From Flammeovirgaceae bacterium UBA6059 (lineage in GTDB: Bacteria; Bacteroidota; Bacteroidia; Cytophagales; Cyclobacteriaceae), in assembly GCA_002435755.1 (NCBI GenBank), contig DIYH01000030.1, forward strand, positions 75,487 to 139,486: DNA of 64,000 nt, written 5' to 3'. This document shows, piece by piece, positions 42,631 through 53,300 of the stretch (position 1 is the stretch's first letter; each line of letters opens with the position of its first letter). A program made the position numbers and the translations under genes. The notes under the pieces were generated by a model. That model searched no databases and was not told the DNA's origin. It saw nothing but the letters and a program-made list of their open reading frames with translations.

Positions 42631-42772
42631 AGCTGGTTGTGTTTTGATATCACTGTAGTGATTTCTTCTCTTGAATATATCTTTCAGAACTCGCGAGCAC
42701 AAGCTGGGGTTCTCTCAATAACTAGTATTAACTTGAATTTAGGAGGATTGCTTAGTCAATTAATGGTATCTC

Positions 42773-43717
42773 CTAGGTGCTTAGAAAACTCTGGTAGTCA
42801 CTAAACACCGTGGAAGTATTGGGCTCAGAAAAAATTGGGGCCTGAATCCCCCGATCCAAACTGAAGTATTCACGAGGAGTAAGTCCTGTAAATCGCTTCA
42901 CCTCTTTGACGAAATGCATCTGGTCATAGTAGCCATTAGCATATGCCAACGAACCCAGACAATCACGCTCTGGATCAAATGCTGTCTTCATACTCTGGAA
43001 AAAACGAAGGATCTGCGCGTACTTCTTCGGAGACAAACCGAGACGCTCGTTAAATCTTCGCTCAACGGTCTTAACAGAAACTCTCAGTTGATCCGCCAGT
43101 TCATTGATCTTGAGCATACCACCAGAGGAAATCATCTGACCGCACACATGATCAAACATGTCATCAGCTGATTGTTTGGACCTCACCAGCTTTTTTGTAA
43201 AAAAAGAGTTGATCAAAACAACTTGGGTCTTCAGGTCATTTGTAAGCAGTAATTCTTCTTCTAGCTGCTTGATAGCAGAGCCAAAGAGATACTCAGTCGG
43301 GACGGACCGGTCTATAGTTTCATGTAGAGGAATATTAGTAAAGCGATATAATCCATAGGGCTTGAATCTAACAGCTATTAGAACAGCTCCTTTAAGTTTT
43401 ACCAGTTGCGGTTTAGTCTTCAACCCAGCGAGGTGACTGTGACATTTCATCACTGTATCACCCTCATTAGCAAATCTGCGCTCTATCGAATGTGTAGAAA
43501 AAATGAGTTCGGCAGTATTGTCTGGTACGATCAGATGATCTATGTAATGATACTCAGGTAATTTCGAAAAACCCTCCGTCCAAATACAATCAATGTGTTT
43601 GCTCAGGGCTGCATTGACTGGATATGACCTGTACTGCTCAAAGAACATGGAAGAAATTCCATTCATGATCATGATATTACGCAATACAAACGTGCAAGCT
43701 AACTCTTGTTTGCTCAT
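42773..43717 (-). CDS. AraC-family transcriptional regulator
   Basis: A 314-aa regulator with an N-terminal effector domain of the DUF6597 type (YRSYPVNAALSKHIDCIWTEG, residues 29-49) and a C-terminal double helix-turn-helix (residues about 190-285: ISSGGMLKINELADQLRVSVKTVERRF with GLSPKKYAQILRF). The start could be a few residues later (MFFEQY). It is flanked by a divergent XRE gene and the OmpA-like gene. No operator was recognised. Target genes unknown. Confidence 0.9.
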   Translation of the reverse strand: MSKQELACTFVLRNIMIMNGISSMFFEQYRSYPVNAALSKHIDCIWTEGFSKLPEYHYIDHLIVPDNTAELIFSTHSIERRFANEGDTVMKCHSHLAGLKTKPQLVKLKGAVLIAVRFKPYGLYRFTNIPLHETIDRSVPTEYLFGSAIKQLEEELLLTNDLKTQVVLINSFFTKKLVRSKQSADDMFDHVCGQMISSGGMLKINELADQLRVSVKTVERRFNERLGLSPKKYAQILRFFQSMKTAFDPERDCLGSLAYANGYYDQMHFVKEVKRFTGLTPREYFSLDRGIQAPIFSEPNTSTVFSDYQSFLST

Positions 43718-43898
43718 TGGTCACTTCGTATTTTCAATGGTAGCTAGGTGATAGCTGAATCAAAAATTTTCCCAGCTGGTAACCCAAAAACCTTTCTAAT
43801 GAGCCAAAAAAGCAAATGTCGGGGGAATGTCGGGTCTTATTCCAGCGATTAAATTGTGCAAAAGTCCACCTTCGCATAGTCTTGTCATCAAAAAAACA

Positions 43899-44696
43899 AT
43901 GGAACAACTTAAGCAACCACAATTAGGACAAACCATCATTAGTCTTAGACAAAAGAAGCAGCTAACGCAGGAAGAACTGGTCGAGCGATGCAATATCAAC
44001 GTACGTACACTTCAAAGAATCGAAGCAGGGGAAGTTACCCCCAGGGATTTTACTGTGCGATCTATTCTGAGCGCATTGGAGTACGATGTTGATGAAGTGC
44101 AACGTGCTATCGAACAACGCTCCGGGAACAGTAAAATCCAAATGGCCTGGATCGCTGGTGCGATTTATTTTGTGATCGGCCTTATTGAGGCAGTAGTCGA
44201 TTTTAGCAGGTACGAGAGTGGGCTGCCGGTCTATTTTGATATGATTTATACGAGTATCAAACTGATCGCAGCGATTTCATTTGTATTCTTCATGGTCGGA
44301 TTTGTCTCTGTAGGCCAACGCTATGAAAATTCAATTCTCAAGATCGGGGCATTCCTTATGGCAGGCTCAATCGCGATCATGGCCATCTTTGATGTAGTGT
44401 CGCTATTTTCAACCATGACCGAAGATGAATTTTTGATTACCAAAGGCATACAAGGTGTCATGTTCGGTGGGGCAGATATCGTAATAGGAATAGGACTGTT
44501 CAGACTTGCAGACAAGTTCGGAGATATTGCTAAGGTGGCAGGTTTACTGGAAATAGCTGCCGGCATCTGCTTTTTAACTTTTGTACTTAGCCTATTTGGA
44601 CTAATACTATGGACGCTCGCCATTATCCTGGAAGTCGTTGTACTTTACCAATGCTATGATAGGGGGCACAACAGTGTCCCTACACTTTCACTTTAG
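43899..44696 (+). CDS. XRE-family regulator with C-terminal membrane domain
   Basis: A 265-aa protein. Residues 10-70 form a canonical helix-turn-helix (LGQTIISLRQKKQLTQEELV, then RTLQRIEAGEVTPRDF). The rest has five to six hydrophobic helices (IAGAIYFVIGLIEAVVDF and so on), so the regulator is membrane bound. I chose the ATG at 43899, which sits just before the HTH; an ATG at 43827 adds 24 residues of non-conserved sequence. Fusions of XRE to membrane segments are common in Bacteroidota. The signal is unknown. Confidence 0.85.
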   Translation: MEQLKQPQLGQTIISLRQKKQLTQEELVERCNINVRTLQRIEAGEVTPRDFTVRSILSALEYDVDEVQRAIEQRSGNSKIQMAWIAGAIYFVIGLIEAVVDFSRYESGLPVYFDMIYTSIKLIAAISFVFFMVGFVSVGQRYENSILKIGAFLMAGSIAIMAIFDVVSLFSTMTEDEFLITKGIQGVMFGGADIVIGIGLFRLADKFGDIAKVAGLLEIAAGICFLTFVLSLFGLILWTLAIILEVVVLYQCYDRGHNSVPTLSL

Positions 44697-44715
44697 ACCC
44701 AACCCTTACGCCTGC

Positions 44716-45615
44716 TCAGGCCACAGGGTTCACTCCCTGCCTTCTCTTTTCATATCGCTTGATTACAGGGTACAATACAACAGAGAGCAGTATCAATGAG
44801 GTACCCCAATAAAAGCCAGGGTTCATCTCCTCACTTTCCCCAAATACCAGTATAGCCAATACAATACCATAGACCGGTTCTAGGTTTACTGTTAGGTTCA
44901 CTGTAAATGGCGTGAGCCTTCTCATGATCTTTATAGAAATGGAATAGGCGTAGACTGTACAAACCAGTCCAAGAATCAATAACCAGAGAAAGTCCTCCTT
45001 ACCAGGAATGACTATACCTTCAAATCCACTGGTCACTAATATGAATAGGAGAATCGCTATAAATGCGCTCAGCATTTCATAGTAGTTGATCACGAAATGA
45101 TCATGCTTTATCGTAAATCGAGAGTTGATAATGGTGAAGATGGCTGACAGCAAAGCAGCAGCAATACCTACCATCATACCCCATAGATACTGGAACTCGA
45201 CATTGAAGATGATTATAATTCCGACTAATGCAACGATACCGAGCATCGGCTCAAACCAATGCAGCCTCTTGCCTTTCACCATCAATGGTTCAAGTAAACT
45301 CGTCCATAAAGAGGTGGTCGCCATTCCTGCCAGACTAACAGAAGCTGTGCTAAGTCGTGCTGACTCAAAAAAACAAATCCAATGAAGGCCAATAAGTAGA
45401 CCAGTACCAGCGATTTTAAGTATTTCACCAGGTCCAATATTAAACTTCCCTCGCCTCAACAAGACAAGTATCGCAAGTCCAATAGCTGCGATCAAGGTCC
45501 GATAGAACACGACATCCACTGCCGGTATGGTAATCAATAATCCTAATACGGCCGTAAAACCCCAGATAAGCACCGTAAAATGCAGCTCAAAGTAGTCTTT
45601 TGCGGTAGGACTCAT
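44716..45615 (-). CDS. EamA/DMT-family transporter
   Basis: A 299-aa membrane protein with ten predicted helices and two EamA repeats (first about residues 10-135, second about 150-290). The HWICFFESARLSTASVSLAGMATTS stretch (quoted: FFESARLSTASVSLA) and the repeated ALE-xxP-type segment NLEPVYGIVLAILVFGE are typical. It overlaps lptG by 4 nt. Substrate unknown (amino acids, nucleotides and other small metabolites are used by family members). Confidence 0.9.
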   Translation of the reverse strand: MSPTAKDYFELHFTVLIWGFTAVLGLLITIPAVDVVFYRTLIAAIGLAILVLLRRGKFNIGPGEILKIAGTGLLIGLHWICFFESARLSTASVSLAGMATTSLWTSLLEPLMVKGKRLHWFEPMLGIVALVGIIIIFNVEFQYLWGMMVGIAAALLSAIFTIINSRFTIKHDHFVINYYEMLSAFIAILLFILVTSGFEGIVIPGKEDFLWLLILGLVCTVYAYSISIKIMRRLTPFTVNLTVNLEPVYGIVLAILVFGESEEMNPGFYWGTSLILLSVVLYPVIKRYEKRRQGVNPVA

Positions 45616-46685
45616 CTCGGCACAGTATAGTACATAATCAGGCCTACACCAGAGAAAATGATATTAGGGATCCATATGGCCAACAAAGGCGGTATTGATC
45701 CTGCCTCCGCGCTGGCACGAACCAGTATAAAGAAGATGATGAATATAAAGGCAATCAAAAAACCCAGGGCGATCTGAAATCCAGCCCCTCCCCTGGCCTT
45801 CCTGGCAGATACTATCAACCCAATAAACGTAAGGATCACTACCGTGAATGGCTGTGTATAGCGCACGAGTCTTTCGACAATATAGACGAGCGTGTCATCT
45901 GCCCCGCGAGACTGCTGCAAGGCTATGTAATCGTTGAGCTCTGGCATTGTAAATGTCTCATGAAGATGATAAGTATTTTCAAAATCAGATGGCCAGATGG
46001 CCAGGGTGGTATCTATCTCAAATCCTTTTTCAAAAATCTCCCCACCAGTGACCAGTTTTCTTCTGTTCCAAGCCTTCAGCGTCCATTTTTGTGTGGTGGA
46101 ATCCCATGCCATTTGAGTAGCAAACATCTTTTCTTTCAACTCAGTACCCTCAAACGTCTCTAGCGTCACTCTGTAGCCAATATCATTTTGGTTACTATAA
46201 CGGTCCATGTATAGATAGTCCTGAGGCCCTACTTTAAAATGAATGTTGCGCTCAGAGAAGTAATAAGCACCTTTGACATAAGCCACTTCGAAAGCCACCC
46301 TTTCCTTATTAGCATCCGGTATGATCCATCCATTCAACCCAAAGCTCATCACACCTATGATGATGGAGAACAACGCATACGGCACCATCATTCTGATGAA
46401 GCTCGTACCACTTGCCAGTATAGCTACTATCTCGGTTCTGACGGCCATATTAGCAGTCACGAATACTACTGCAATGAATGAAGTAATTGGTGTTAAAAGA
46501 CTTGCTATATAAGGGATGTAATTGAGATAATAGCCAAGTATCTCCCGGGCACCCAGATCATTACGAATGAACTTGTCATTCTTCTCAGTAAAATCAATAA
46601 CAATTATTATAAACACCAGGATAAGCACTACAAACATGAATGTGCTCAGCAGCTTTTTCAAGATATATCGATCAAGGATCTTCAT
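45612..46685 (-). CDS. lptG: LptF/LptG-family LPS export permease
   Basis: A 357-aa YjgP/YjgQ-family protein: three N-terminal helices beginning MKILDRYILKKLLSTFMFVVL, a periplasmic jellyroll domain (about residues 140-270, for example KVGPQDYLYMDRYS), and three C-terminal helices. It forms the membrane part of the Lpt ABC exporter, which lifts LPS to the bridge where OstA-like proteins act. It overlaps the EamA gene by 4 nt and follows tgt, a common neighbour pair in this phylum. F versus G cannot be settled by eye. Confidence 0.9.
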   Translation of the reverse strand: MKILDRYILKKLLSTFMFVVLILVFIIIVIDFTEKNDKFIRNDLGAREILGYYLNYIPYIASLLTPITSFIAVVFVTANMAVRTEIVAILASGTSFIRMMVPYALFSIIIGVMSFGLNGWIIPDANKERVAFEVAYVKGAYYFSERNIHFKVGPQDYLYMDRYSNQNDIGYRVTLETFEGTELKEKMFATQMAWDSTTQKWTLKAWNRRKLVTGGEIFEKGFEIDTTLAIWPSDFENTYHLHETFTMPELNDYIALQQSRGADDTLVYIVERLVRYTQPFTVVILTFIGLIVSARKARGGAGFQIALGFLIAFIFIIFFILVRASAEAGSIPPLLAIWIPNIIFSGVGLIMYYTVPR

Positions 46686-47816
46686 TTAAAGCCTTCTGGT
46701 AAGTTTAATGACCATCTCATTCTTCCAAACGGCAAATGAGCCGTTGAGTATGTGCTTGCGAGCTTCTTTAACCAACCAGAGATAGAAGGTGAGATTGTGA
46801 ACGCTCGCGATCTGGGCAGCTAACATCTCCTTGCTTACTACCAAGTGCCTCAGATAAGCTTTGGTATGTTGAGTGCTTACATATCCTCCCAGATTTTCAT
46901 CAATAAGGGAAAAATTGCTTTTCCATTTTTCGTTTCGAATGTTAATGATACCCTCAGAGGTGAATAGCATACCATTTCTGGCATTTCTGGTAGGCATCAC
47001 ACAGTCAAACATATCTACGCCGAGTGCTATGCATTCGAGGATGTTCTCCGGTGTGCCTACACCCATCAAATAACGTGGTTTATCCTCGGGAAGGATACCG
47101 CATACCTGATCGGTGTGATGGTACATCTTTTCAGCTGGCTCCCCAACCGACAAGCCGCCTATAGCATTCCCTTCTCGTTCCCTAGAGGCAATAAACTCGG
47201 CAGATTGCTTTCTCAGATCGTCATAGGTGCTACCCTGAACAATTGGGAAGAGCGTCTGACTATAACCATACTTTCCTTCGGTAGAATCAAATCGCTCAAT
47301 ACATCGATCCAGCCAGCGATGAGTCATCTGCATTGACTTCTCTGCATACTCATAAGTACTTGGATATGGCGGACATTCGTCAAATGCCATGATGATATCA
47401 GCACCAATCGTGCGCTGAATATCCATCACATACTCGGGAGTAAAATTATGACGTGACCCATCGATATGAGATTGGAAGACTACTCCCTCTTCCTTAATTT
47501 TTCGCGTACCAGCCAATGAATACACCTGGTAACCACCAGAATCTGTGAGAATGGGTCCGTCCCAACCGTTGAATTGATGTAAGCCTCCAGCCTGCTCCAT
47601 GATTTCAAGACCAGGTCTCAAGTAGAGATGATAGGTATTACCTAGAATGATCTGAGCGGATATATCATCTCTTAATTCACGCTGATGCACCGCTTTTACA
47701 CTTCCGGCCGTGCCAACAGGCATAAAAATAGGCGTTTCTATCTCGCCATGATCAGTAGTAATCTTGCCAGCCCTTGCGCCACTTTTTCCGTCCGTTGTGA
47801 TTAGCTCAAAATCCAT
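46686..47816 (-). CDS. tgt: tRNA-guanine (queuine) transglycosylase, zinc cysteines absent
   Basis: The 376-aa TIM-barrel enzyme that exchanges G34 for preQ1 in tRNAs with GUN anticodons. Catalytic Asp residues are seen in LTDSGGYQV and GVDMFDCVMPTRNARNG, and the substrate loop is GGLSVGEPAEKMY. The region that normally carries the three zinc-binding cysteines (CxCxxC before AYLRHL) here reads ENLGGYVSTQHTKAYLRHL. All three cysteines are replaced (Leu, Gly, Ser), while the His of VHNL remains. The rest is intact, so loss of zinc rather than loss of function is likely. It precedes lptG by one codon distance. Confidence 0.93.
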   Translation of the reverse strand: MDFELITTDGKSGARAGKITTDHGEIETPIFMPVGTAGSVKAVHQRELRDDISAQIILGNTYHLYLRPGLEIMEQAGGLHQFNGWDGPILTDSGGYQVYSLAGTRKIKEEGVVFQSHIDGSRHNFTPEYVMDIQRTIGADIIMAFDECPPYPSTYEYAEKSMQMTHRWLDRCIERFDSTEGKYGYSQTLFPIVQGSTYDDLRKQSAEFIASREREGNAIGGLSVGEPAEKMYHHTDQVCGILPEDKPRYLMGVGTPENILECIALGVDMFDCVMPTRNARNGMLFTSEGIINIRNEKWKSNFSLIDENLGGYVSTQHTKAYLRHLVVSKEMLAAQIASVHNLTFYLWLVKEARKHILNGSFAVWKNEMVIKLTRRL

Positions 47817-47826
47817 AAGAAGCCTG

Positions 47827-47834
47827 CAAAAATA
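47827..47834 (-). promoter_or_regulatory. -7 promoter element of tgt
   Basis: The minus strand reads TATTTTTG, fitting TAnnTTTG, 10 nt upstream of the tgt ATG, so the leader would be very short. No -33 element was recognised. Confidence 0.4.
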
Positions 47835-47869
47835 TTCCTTAATTCATAATTAAAAGTGGGTACTCCACA

Positions 47870-47877
47870 TATCTTTG
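47870..47877 (+). promoter_or_regulatory. -7 promoter element of the GT2 gene
   Basis: TATCTTTG fits TAnnTTTG, 19 nt before the ATG of the GT2/sigma-factor operon. It lies back to back with the tgt element in an 80-bp divergent region. Confidence 0.45.
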
Positions 47878-47896
47878 TTCGCGTCACTAGCCTCCT

Positions 47897-48991
47897 ATGA
47901 TCAATCCCCTACTAGGCACATTTTTAGCCAGTGTCGCCTATTTTTTCATTCATTATACGATTAGCCTATTTCGCTTTTGGCGATGGAAACCTGCTGCAGA
48001 TTCAGATGAAAGTGATGGGTTGAGTGTGATCGTTTGTGCACACAACGAACATGAAAATCTACAGAATCTCATCCCACTGTTGTTGGCGCAGCAATATGAC
48101 AAGAAGGAGATCATCATTGTTGATGATCGATCATTTGATGATTCATACGACTATCTGCTTTCACTTAAACCTAAGATTAAACTAGTGCGTGTGGATCATG
48201 TCCCAGATCATGCCAACGGTAAAAAATATGGCATTACGCTAGGCGTGAAAGCCGCAACTTATGACAGACTTGTTTTCACTGATGCCGACTGCTGGCCTGA
48301 GACTGAACAATGGCTTAATCAAGTAAATCGACAGTTCGATCAGGAGGCTGGGTTTGTAATTGGTTTCTCCCAATACGAAAAGCTAGGAGGATTGCTCAAT
48401 CTATTCATCCGCTTTGAAACGATGATGACCGCCCTACTCTATTTACCAAGGGCATTAGCCAATAACCCATATATGGGTGTGGGTCGCAACTTAGCCTACC
48501 GGAAATCTATGTTCATGAAGCATAATGGATTTGGTCATATGCTGAATATTGTTGGAGGAGACGATGATCTGTTGGTCAATAAGTATGCGAGGAAGTCCAG
48601 AACCCGTGTTCTGCTTGAAAAAGAGAGTCTTATCATATCAAAGCCAAAAACCTCATGGTCAAAATATATGACCCAGAAAAAACGTCATCTATCAGTGGGT
48701 AAACACTATCGATCCACTGATAAAATTCGTTTGGGTTTTCACACGCTTGTTCAAATCACCTTTTGGCTGACATTTGCTATTTTAGCAGCGCTTGGGGCAT
48801 CCTGGCAATTCTTATTAGGTGGGTTCCTTGTGAAGTTCATCTGGCAAGGATGGCTAATGCTCTATGCAGCCCATAGGACTGGAGACAAGTTTGATTTTTG
48901 GCTTTTGCCCCTACTTGATTTCTTTTATTCCGTATATGTTGTCATAGTGGGCACTGTAGCAAGCTTCTCGAAAAAAGTAGTATGGAGTTAG
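47897..48991 (+). CDS. Membrane-associated family 2 glycosyltransferase
   Basis: A 364-aa GT2 enzyme with an N-terminal membrane helix (residues 6-24). The catalytic domain has LSVIVCAHNEHENLQNLIP, IIVDDRSFDDS, the metal site FTDADCWP and the acceptor loop GVGRNLAYRKSMF, and a QxxRW-like region is replaced by TQKKRHLSVGKHY. Two to three helices follow near the C-terminus. The 3' end overlaps the sigma factor gene by 10 nt, so expression is coupled. Product unknown. Confidence 0.88.
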   Translation: MINPLLGTFLASVAYFFIHYTISLFRFWRWKPAADSDESDGLSVIVCAHNEHENLQNLIPLLLAQQYDKKEIIIVDDRSFDDSYDYLLSLKPKIKLVRVDHVPDHANGKKYGITLGVKAATYDRLVFTDADCWPETEQWLNQVNRQFDQEAGFVIGFSQYEKLGGLLNLFIRFETMMTALLYLPRALANNPYMGVGRNLAYRKSMFMKHNGFGHMLNIVGGDDDLLVNKYARKSRTRVLLEKESLIISKPKTSWSKYMTQKKRHLSVGKHYRSTDKIRLGFHTLVQITFWLTFAILAALGASWQFLLGGFLVKFIWQGWLMLYAAHRTGDKFDFWLLPLLDFFYSVYVVIVGTVASFSKKVVWS

Positions 48992-49590
48992 AACGCAATT
49001 TTTCTGATAAGGCATTAATGGATTTTAAGCTGATCGATATGGCTGTCAAAGACGGTGATCAGCAGGCATTTGCCGATTTGATGAAGCGCTACAAGAAACC
49101 CGTGTACCACATGATCCTCAAGATGGTTCGTAATGTGGATGACGCAGAGGATTTGACTATTGAGGCATTCGCCAAAGCCTTCAAGAACCTACACCGTTTT
49201 AAAAAGGACTATACTTTTTCTACCTGGTTGTTTCGTATCGCAACGAACAACGCGATTGACTTCATCAGAAAGAAGAAACTCGATACGATGAGCCTCAACA
49301 CCTCTTTCACCGATGATAGTGGCGAGTCTGTGAATATCGACGTGGAGGACAAGAACCTAACCCCAGATCAGTCGGCTATAAAAGACCAAAAAATAGAGCT
49401 TGTCCGCATTTTCGTGGATAAGTTGCCTGCCAAGTATCAGCGATTGGTCAAGCTGCGCTACTTTGACGAACTGTCATACGAAGAAATAGCTACAGAACTG
49501 GAAGCCCCTTTAGGTACTGTCAAGGCACAATTGCACAGGGCTCGTGAGCTGATGTACGAGTTGGTGAAGGACAAGAAGCAGCATATTTAG
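48982..49590 (+). CDS. ECF-type sigma-70 family RNA polymerase sigma factor
   Basis: A 202-aa sigma factor with region 2 (residues about 22-95: FADLMKRYKKPVYHMILKMV, VDDAEDLTIEAFAKAF, TFSTWLFRIATNNAIDF) and region 4 (about 140-195: LPAKYQRLVKLRYFDELSYE, GTVKAQLHRAREL). No anti-sigma gene follows; the next gene is rsmG after 6 nt. The missing partner suggests a housekeeping-type ECF factor as often seen in Bacteroidota. Target promoters unknown. Confidence 0.93.
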   Translation: MELERNFSDKALMDFKLIDMAVKDGDQQAFADLMKRYKKPVYHMILKMVRNVDDAEDLTIEAFAKAFKNLHRFKKDYTFSTWLFRIATNNAIDFIRKKKLDTMSLNTSFTDDSGESVNIDVEDKNLTPDQSAIKDQKIELVRIFVDKLPAKYQRLVKLRYFDELSYEEIATELEAPLGTVKAQLHRARELMYELVKDKKQHI

Positions 49591-49596
49591 TAGGGT

Positions 49597-50220
49597 TTGG
49601 ACGTCATTAAGTCCCATTTTCCTGAGCTATCGCAAAATCAGATTGATCAGTTTGCTCGGCTATTACCGCTTTACAAAGAATGGAATGCCCAGATCAATGT
49701 AGTATCTCGTAAGGATATTGATGAGCTACATACGAGGCACGTACTTCACTCTTTAGGCATTGCCAAAGTCATGCAGTTTAAACCAGATACGTCTATCCTA
49801 GATGTAGGCACGGGCGGTGGTTTCCCTGGTATTCCATTGGCGATTCTGTTTCCAGAATCCAATTTTCATCTTGTTGATTCGATTGGCAAGAAAATCAAAG
49901 TGGTCAATGAAGTAGCTAAAGACATTGGCTTAAAAAACCTTACTGCAGCTCACCAACGAGCAGAAAAGGTAAACGGTCAGTTTGATTTTGTCGTCAGCAG
50001 GGCGGTTACTCGGATGAAGCCATTTATTCATTGGGTTCATCGTAAAATATCGACCAATAGTCACAATAAATTGGCCAATGGCATCCTCTATCTCAAAGGT
50101 GGTGATCTGAGTGAAGAGATGAAAGAGATCAATCGTCCTTGGAGTGAATACCTGCTTTCAGATCATTTTGAAGATGACTTTTTCGAAACCAAAAAGGTCA
50201 TCTACGTCCCTTTTGGATAG
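49597..50220 (+). CDS. rsmG: 16S rRNA (guanine527-N7)-methyltransferase
   Basis: A 207-aa AdoMet-dependent methyltransferase acting on the 530 loop of 16S rRNA. The family motif VGTGGGFPGIPLAILFPE and VVSRAVTRMKPFIHW are present. The start codon is TTG (49597), 6 nt after the sigma factor stop; no ATG is available before the conserved N-terminal helix HFPELSQNQIDQFARLLPLY (quoted in part). The N-terminal QINVVSRKDIDELHTRH is typical. After the gene, 167 nt to dnaE show no clear signal. Confidence 0.93.
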   Translation: MDVIKSHFPELSQNQIDQFARLLPLYKEWNAQINVVSRKDIDELHTRHVLHSLGIAKVMQFKPDTSILDVGTGGGFPGIPLAILFPESNFHLVDSIGKKIKVVNEVAKDIGLKNLTAAHQRAEKVNGQFDFVVSRAVTRMKPFIHWVHRKISTNSHNKLANGILYLKGGDLSEEMKEINRPWSEYLLSDHFEDDFFETKKVIYVPFG

Positions 50221-50387
50221 TTGTCTGATTCCAGCCAAATTCTGTGGATAACTTTCGAGAATAGAACTGAAGGTCAAGAGTCGAATTAATTAAATTCGGT
50301 CAGTGTTGCTCTAGCAATTCAATTGCTCTGGTTGGTGTCTCCATCAACCACATAATGTTCTAATAATTCCAAGGATAGCTCCGCTCT

Positions 50388-53300
50388 ATGTACCTGATAT
50401 TTGATACCGAAACCACTGGTTTACCACATAACTTTTCCGCACCCATCACTGACCTGGACAACTGGCCAAGGATGGTACAGATCGCTTGGCAGCTCCATGG
50501 CCCAAAAGGAGAATTACTCGAAAATGAGAATCTTATAGTCAAGCCTGAAGGGTTTACCATTCCGTTCAATGCGCAGAAAATCCATGGTATTTCGACGGAG
50601 CGTGCGCTAAAGGAAGGTCATGATCTGGTAGAAGTACTTAACAAGTTCAAAGCTTCGGTCGAAAAAGCAGAATGGGTTATTGGCCACAACATCGAGTTTG
50701 ACAACAAGATTGTGGGTGCAGAGCAGATCAGAGGTGATGTTACATCACCGTTGCTGGATAAGCCCACGGTGGATACGGCAGAAGTTTCCAAGGAGTATTG
50801 TCAGCTGCCAGGTGGACTTGGAGGCAAGCTCAAGTCTCCAAAGCTTATTGAGCTCCATGAGAAGCTTTTTGGAGTAAGTTTCGACGATGCACATGATGCA
50901 GCGTACGACGTGGCAGCAACTACCAAGTGCTTCTTCGGTCTTGTTGCTGAGCAAGTGGTCAAACCATTCGACAATACTCCATTCCAGGAAATTGTATATG
51001 AAGCACCAGACCTTGCACTGGCCAATTTTGCTCAGAAAGAAGATATTTCAGATAAGCAATCAGGTGACACCAAGGTATCGGTTGAAGACATCACTACGCC
51101 TTTTGTACATCTGCATGTGCACTCTCAATACTCTGTCTTACAGGCAGTACCAAACATCAAAGGGCTAGTAGCCAAAGCGAAAGAATACGATATGCCTGCA
51201 GTGGCTCTAACCGACCTTGGTAATATGTTCGGGGCATTTCAGTTCGTGTCGGAAGCAGCAAAAAACGACATCAAGGCAATCGTCGGTTGTGAGTTTTATG
51301 TGGCCGAAGAACGCCAAAAGCTCAAGTTCACCAAAGACAACCCGGATAAGCGATTTAATCAGGTACTCATCGCCAAAAACAAAAATGGCTATCACAACCT
51401 GGCTAAGCTGAGTTCTCTTGGGTACATCGAAGGACTCTATGGCAACTATCCAAGGATAGACAAGGATCTTATCAGAACTTACAGCCATGATGTCATTGCA
51501 CTCACTGGAGGCCTATCTGGTGAGATTCCCAACTTGATCCTAAACGTTGGTGAGACTCAAGCAGAAGAAGCCTTCAAATGGTGGCATGCCATTTTCCGGG
51601 AAGACTTTTACGTAGAACTCATTCGACATGGATTGGAGGAAGAAGAACACGTTAATCAAGTATTGCTGTCCTTCGCCAAAAAATATGATGTCAAGTGCAT
51701 TGCCGCCAATGACGTCTACTACCTCAATCAGGAGGACAGTACTGCACATGATGTATTGCTTTGTGTAAAGGAAGGTGAGTATCAAAGTACTCCAATCGGT
51801 AGAGGTCGAGGCTTCCGCTACGGATTCCCCAATGATCAATTCTACTTCCGTTCTCAGGATGAGATGAAGCAGCTCTTTGCTGATATCCCTGAAGCCATTG
51901 TTAATCTCAATGAACTGGTTGACAAAATCGAGAGCTACGAACTGGCAAGATCAGTTCTGCTACCGAAATATGATATTCCGGAAGAGTTTAGAGATCCAAA
52001 AGATGATGAAGATGGTGGCAAACGAGGAGAGAATGCCTATTTAAGACACCTTACCTATGAGGGAGCCAAGGAGCGTTATGAGGAAGTCACAGATGAGATT
52101 CGTGAGCGACTTGACTTTGAACTGGCTACTATTGAGAACACCGGTTATCCAGGATATTTCCTGATCGTTCAGGATTTTACTGGTGAAGCGCGCAAAATGG
52201 GCGTTTCGGTAGGGCCAGGTCGTGGATCTGCCGCAGGTTCAGCTGTAGCGTATTGCATTGGAATTACCAATGTCGATCCGGTTGCCTATGATCTGCTGTT
52301 TGAGAGGTTCCTGAACCCTGACCGTATATCCCTGCCCGATATTGATATCGACTTTGACGATGAAGGTCGAGACAAGGTGATCCGTTATGTGATCGATAAG
52401 TACGGATATAATCAGGTAGCCCAAATCATCACCTATGGTACCATGGCTGCCAAGTCATCCATCCGAGATGCCGGGCGTGTACTGGAGCTACCACTATCCG
52501 ATACTGATGCCATTGCTAAACTGGTTCCTGAACGCCCTGGTACGACGCTCACTAAGGCATTCGGTGAAGTCAAAGATCTGGTTACGATTAGTAAAGGTGA
52601 CAACCTAGAAGCCAAGGTGCTCAATCAAGCTACCGTCATCGAAGGTTCAGTAAGAAACACGGGTACCCATGCTTGTGGGGTGATCATCTCACCGGATGAT
52701 TTGACCAAGTATGTACCCGTGGCTACTTCTAAGGACGCTGATCTACTGATCACACAATTTGACAACAGTGTGGTTGAGGATGCAGGTATGCTGAAGATGG
52801 ACTTCCTTGGCCTGAAGACTCTATCGATCATCAAGACTGCTATAGCCTTAATCCAGGAGCGTCATGGAATAGAGATCGATCCTGATGACATCCCACTTGA
52901 TGATCCAAAGACATATGAGCTCTACCAAAAGGGTTTAACCAACGGCACCTTCCAGTTTGAGTCTCCTGGGATGCAAAAGCACCTGCGTTCACTAAAGCCT
53001 GACCGCTTTGGTGACTTGATCGCTATGAATGCGCTTTATCGTCCTGGTCCAATGGAGTACATCCCTAACTTCATTGAACGTAAGCATGGGCGTGAGCAGA
53101 TCTCCTATGATCTGGACGACATGGAGGAGTACTTATCAGAAACCTACGGCATTACCGTCTATCAGGAGCAAGTGATGTTGCTATCGCAAAAACTGGCAGG
53201 CTTTACCAAAGGTGAGGCGGATGTCTTGCGCAAAGCCATGGGAAAGAAGAAGCGCGATGTTCTAGACAAGATGAAACCCCAGTTCATCGGTCAGGCTAAA

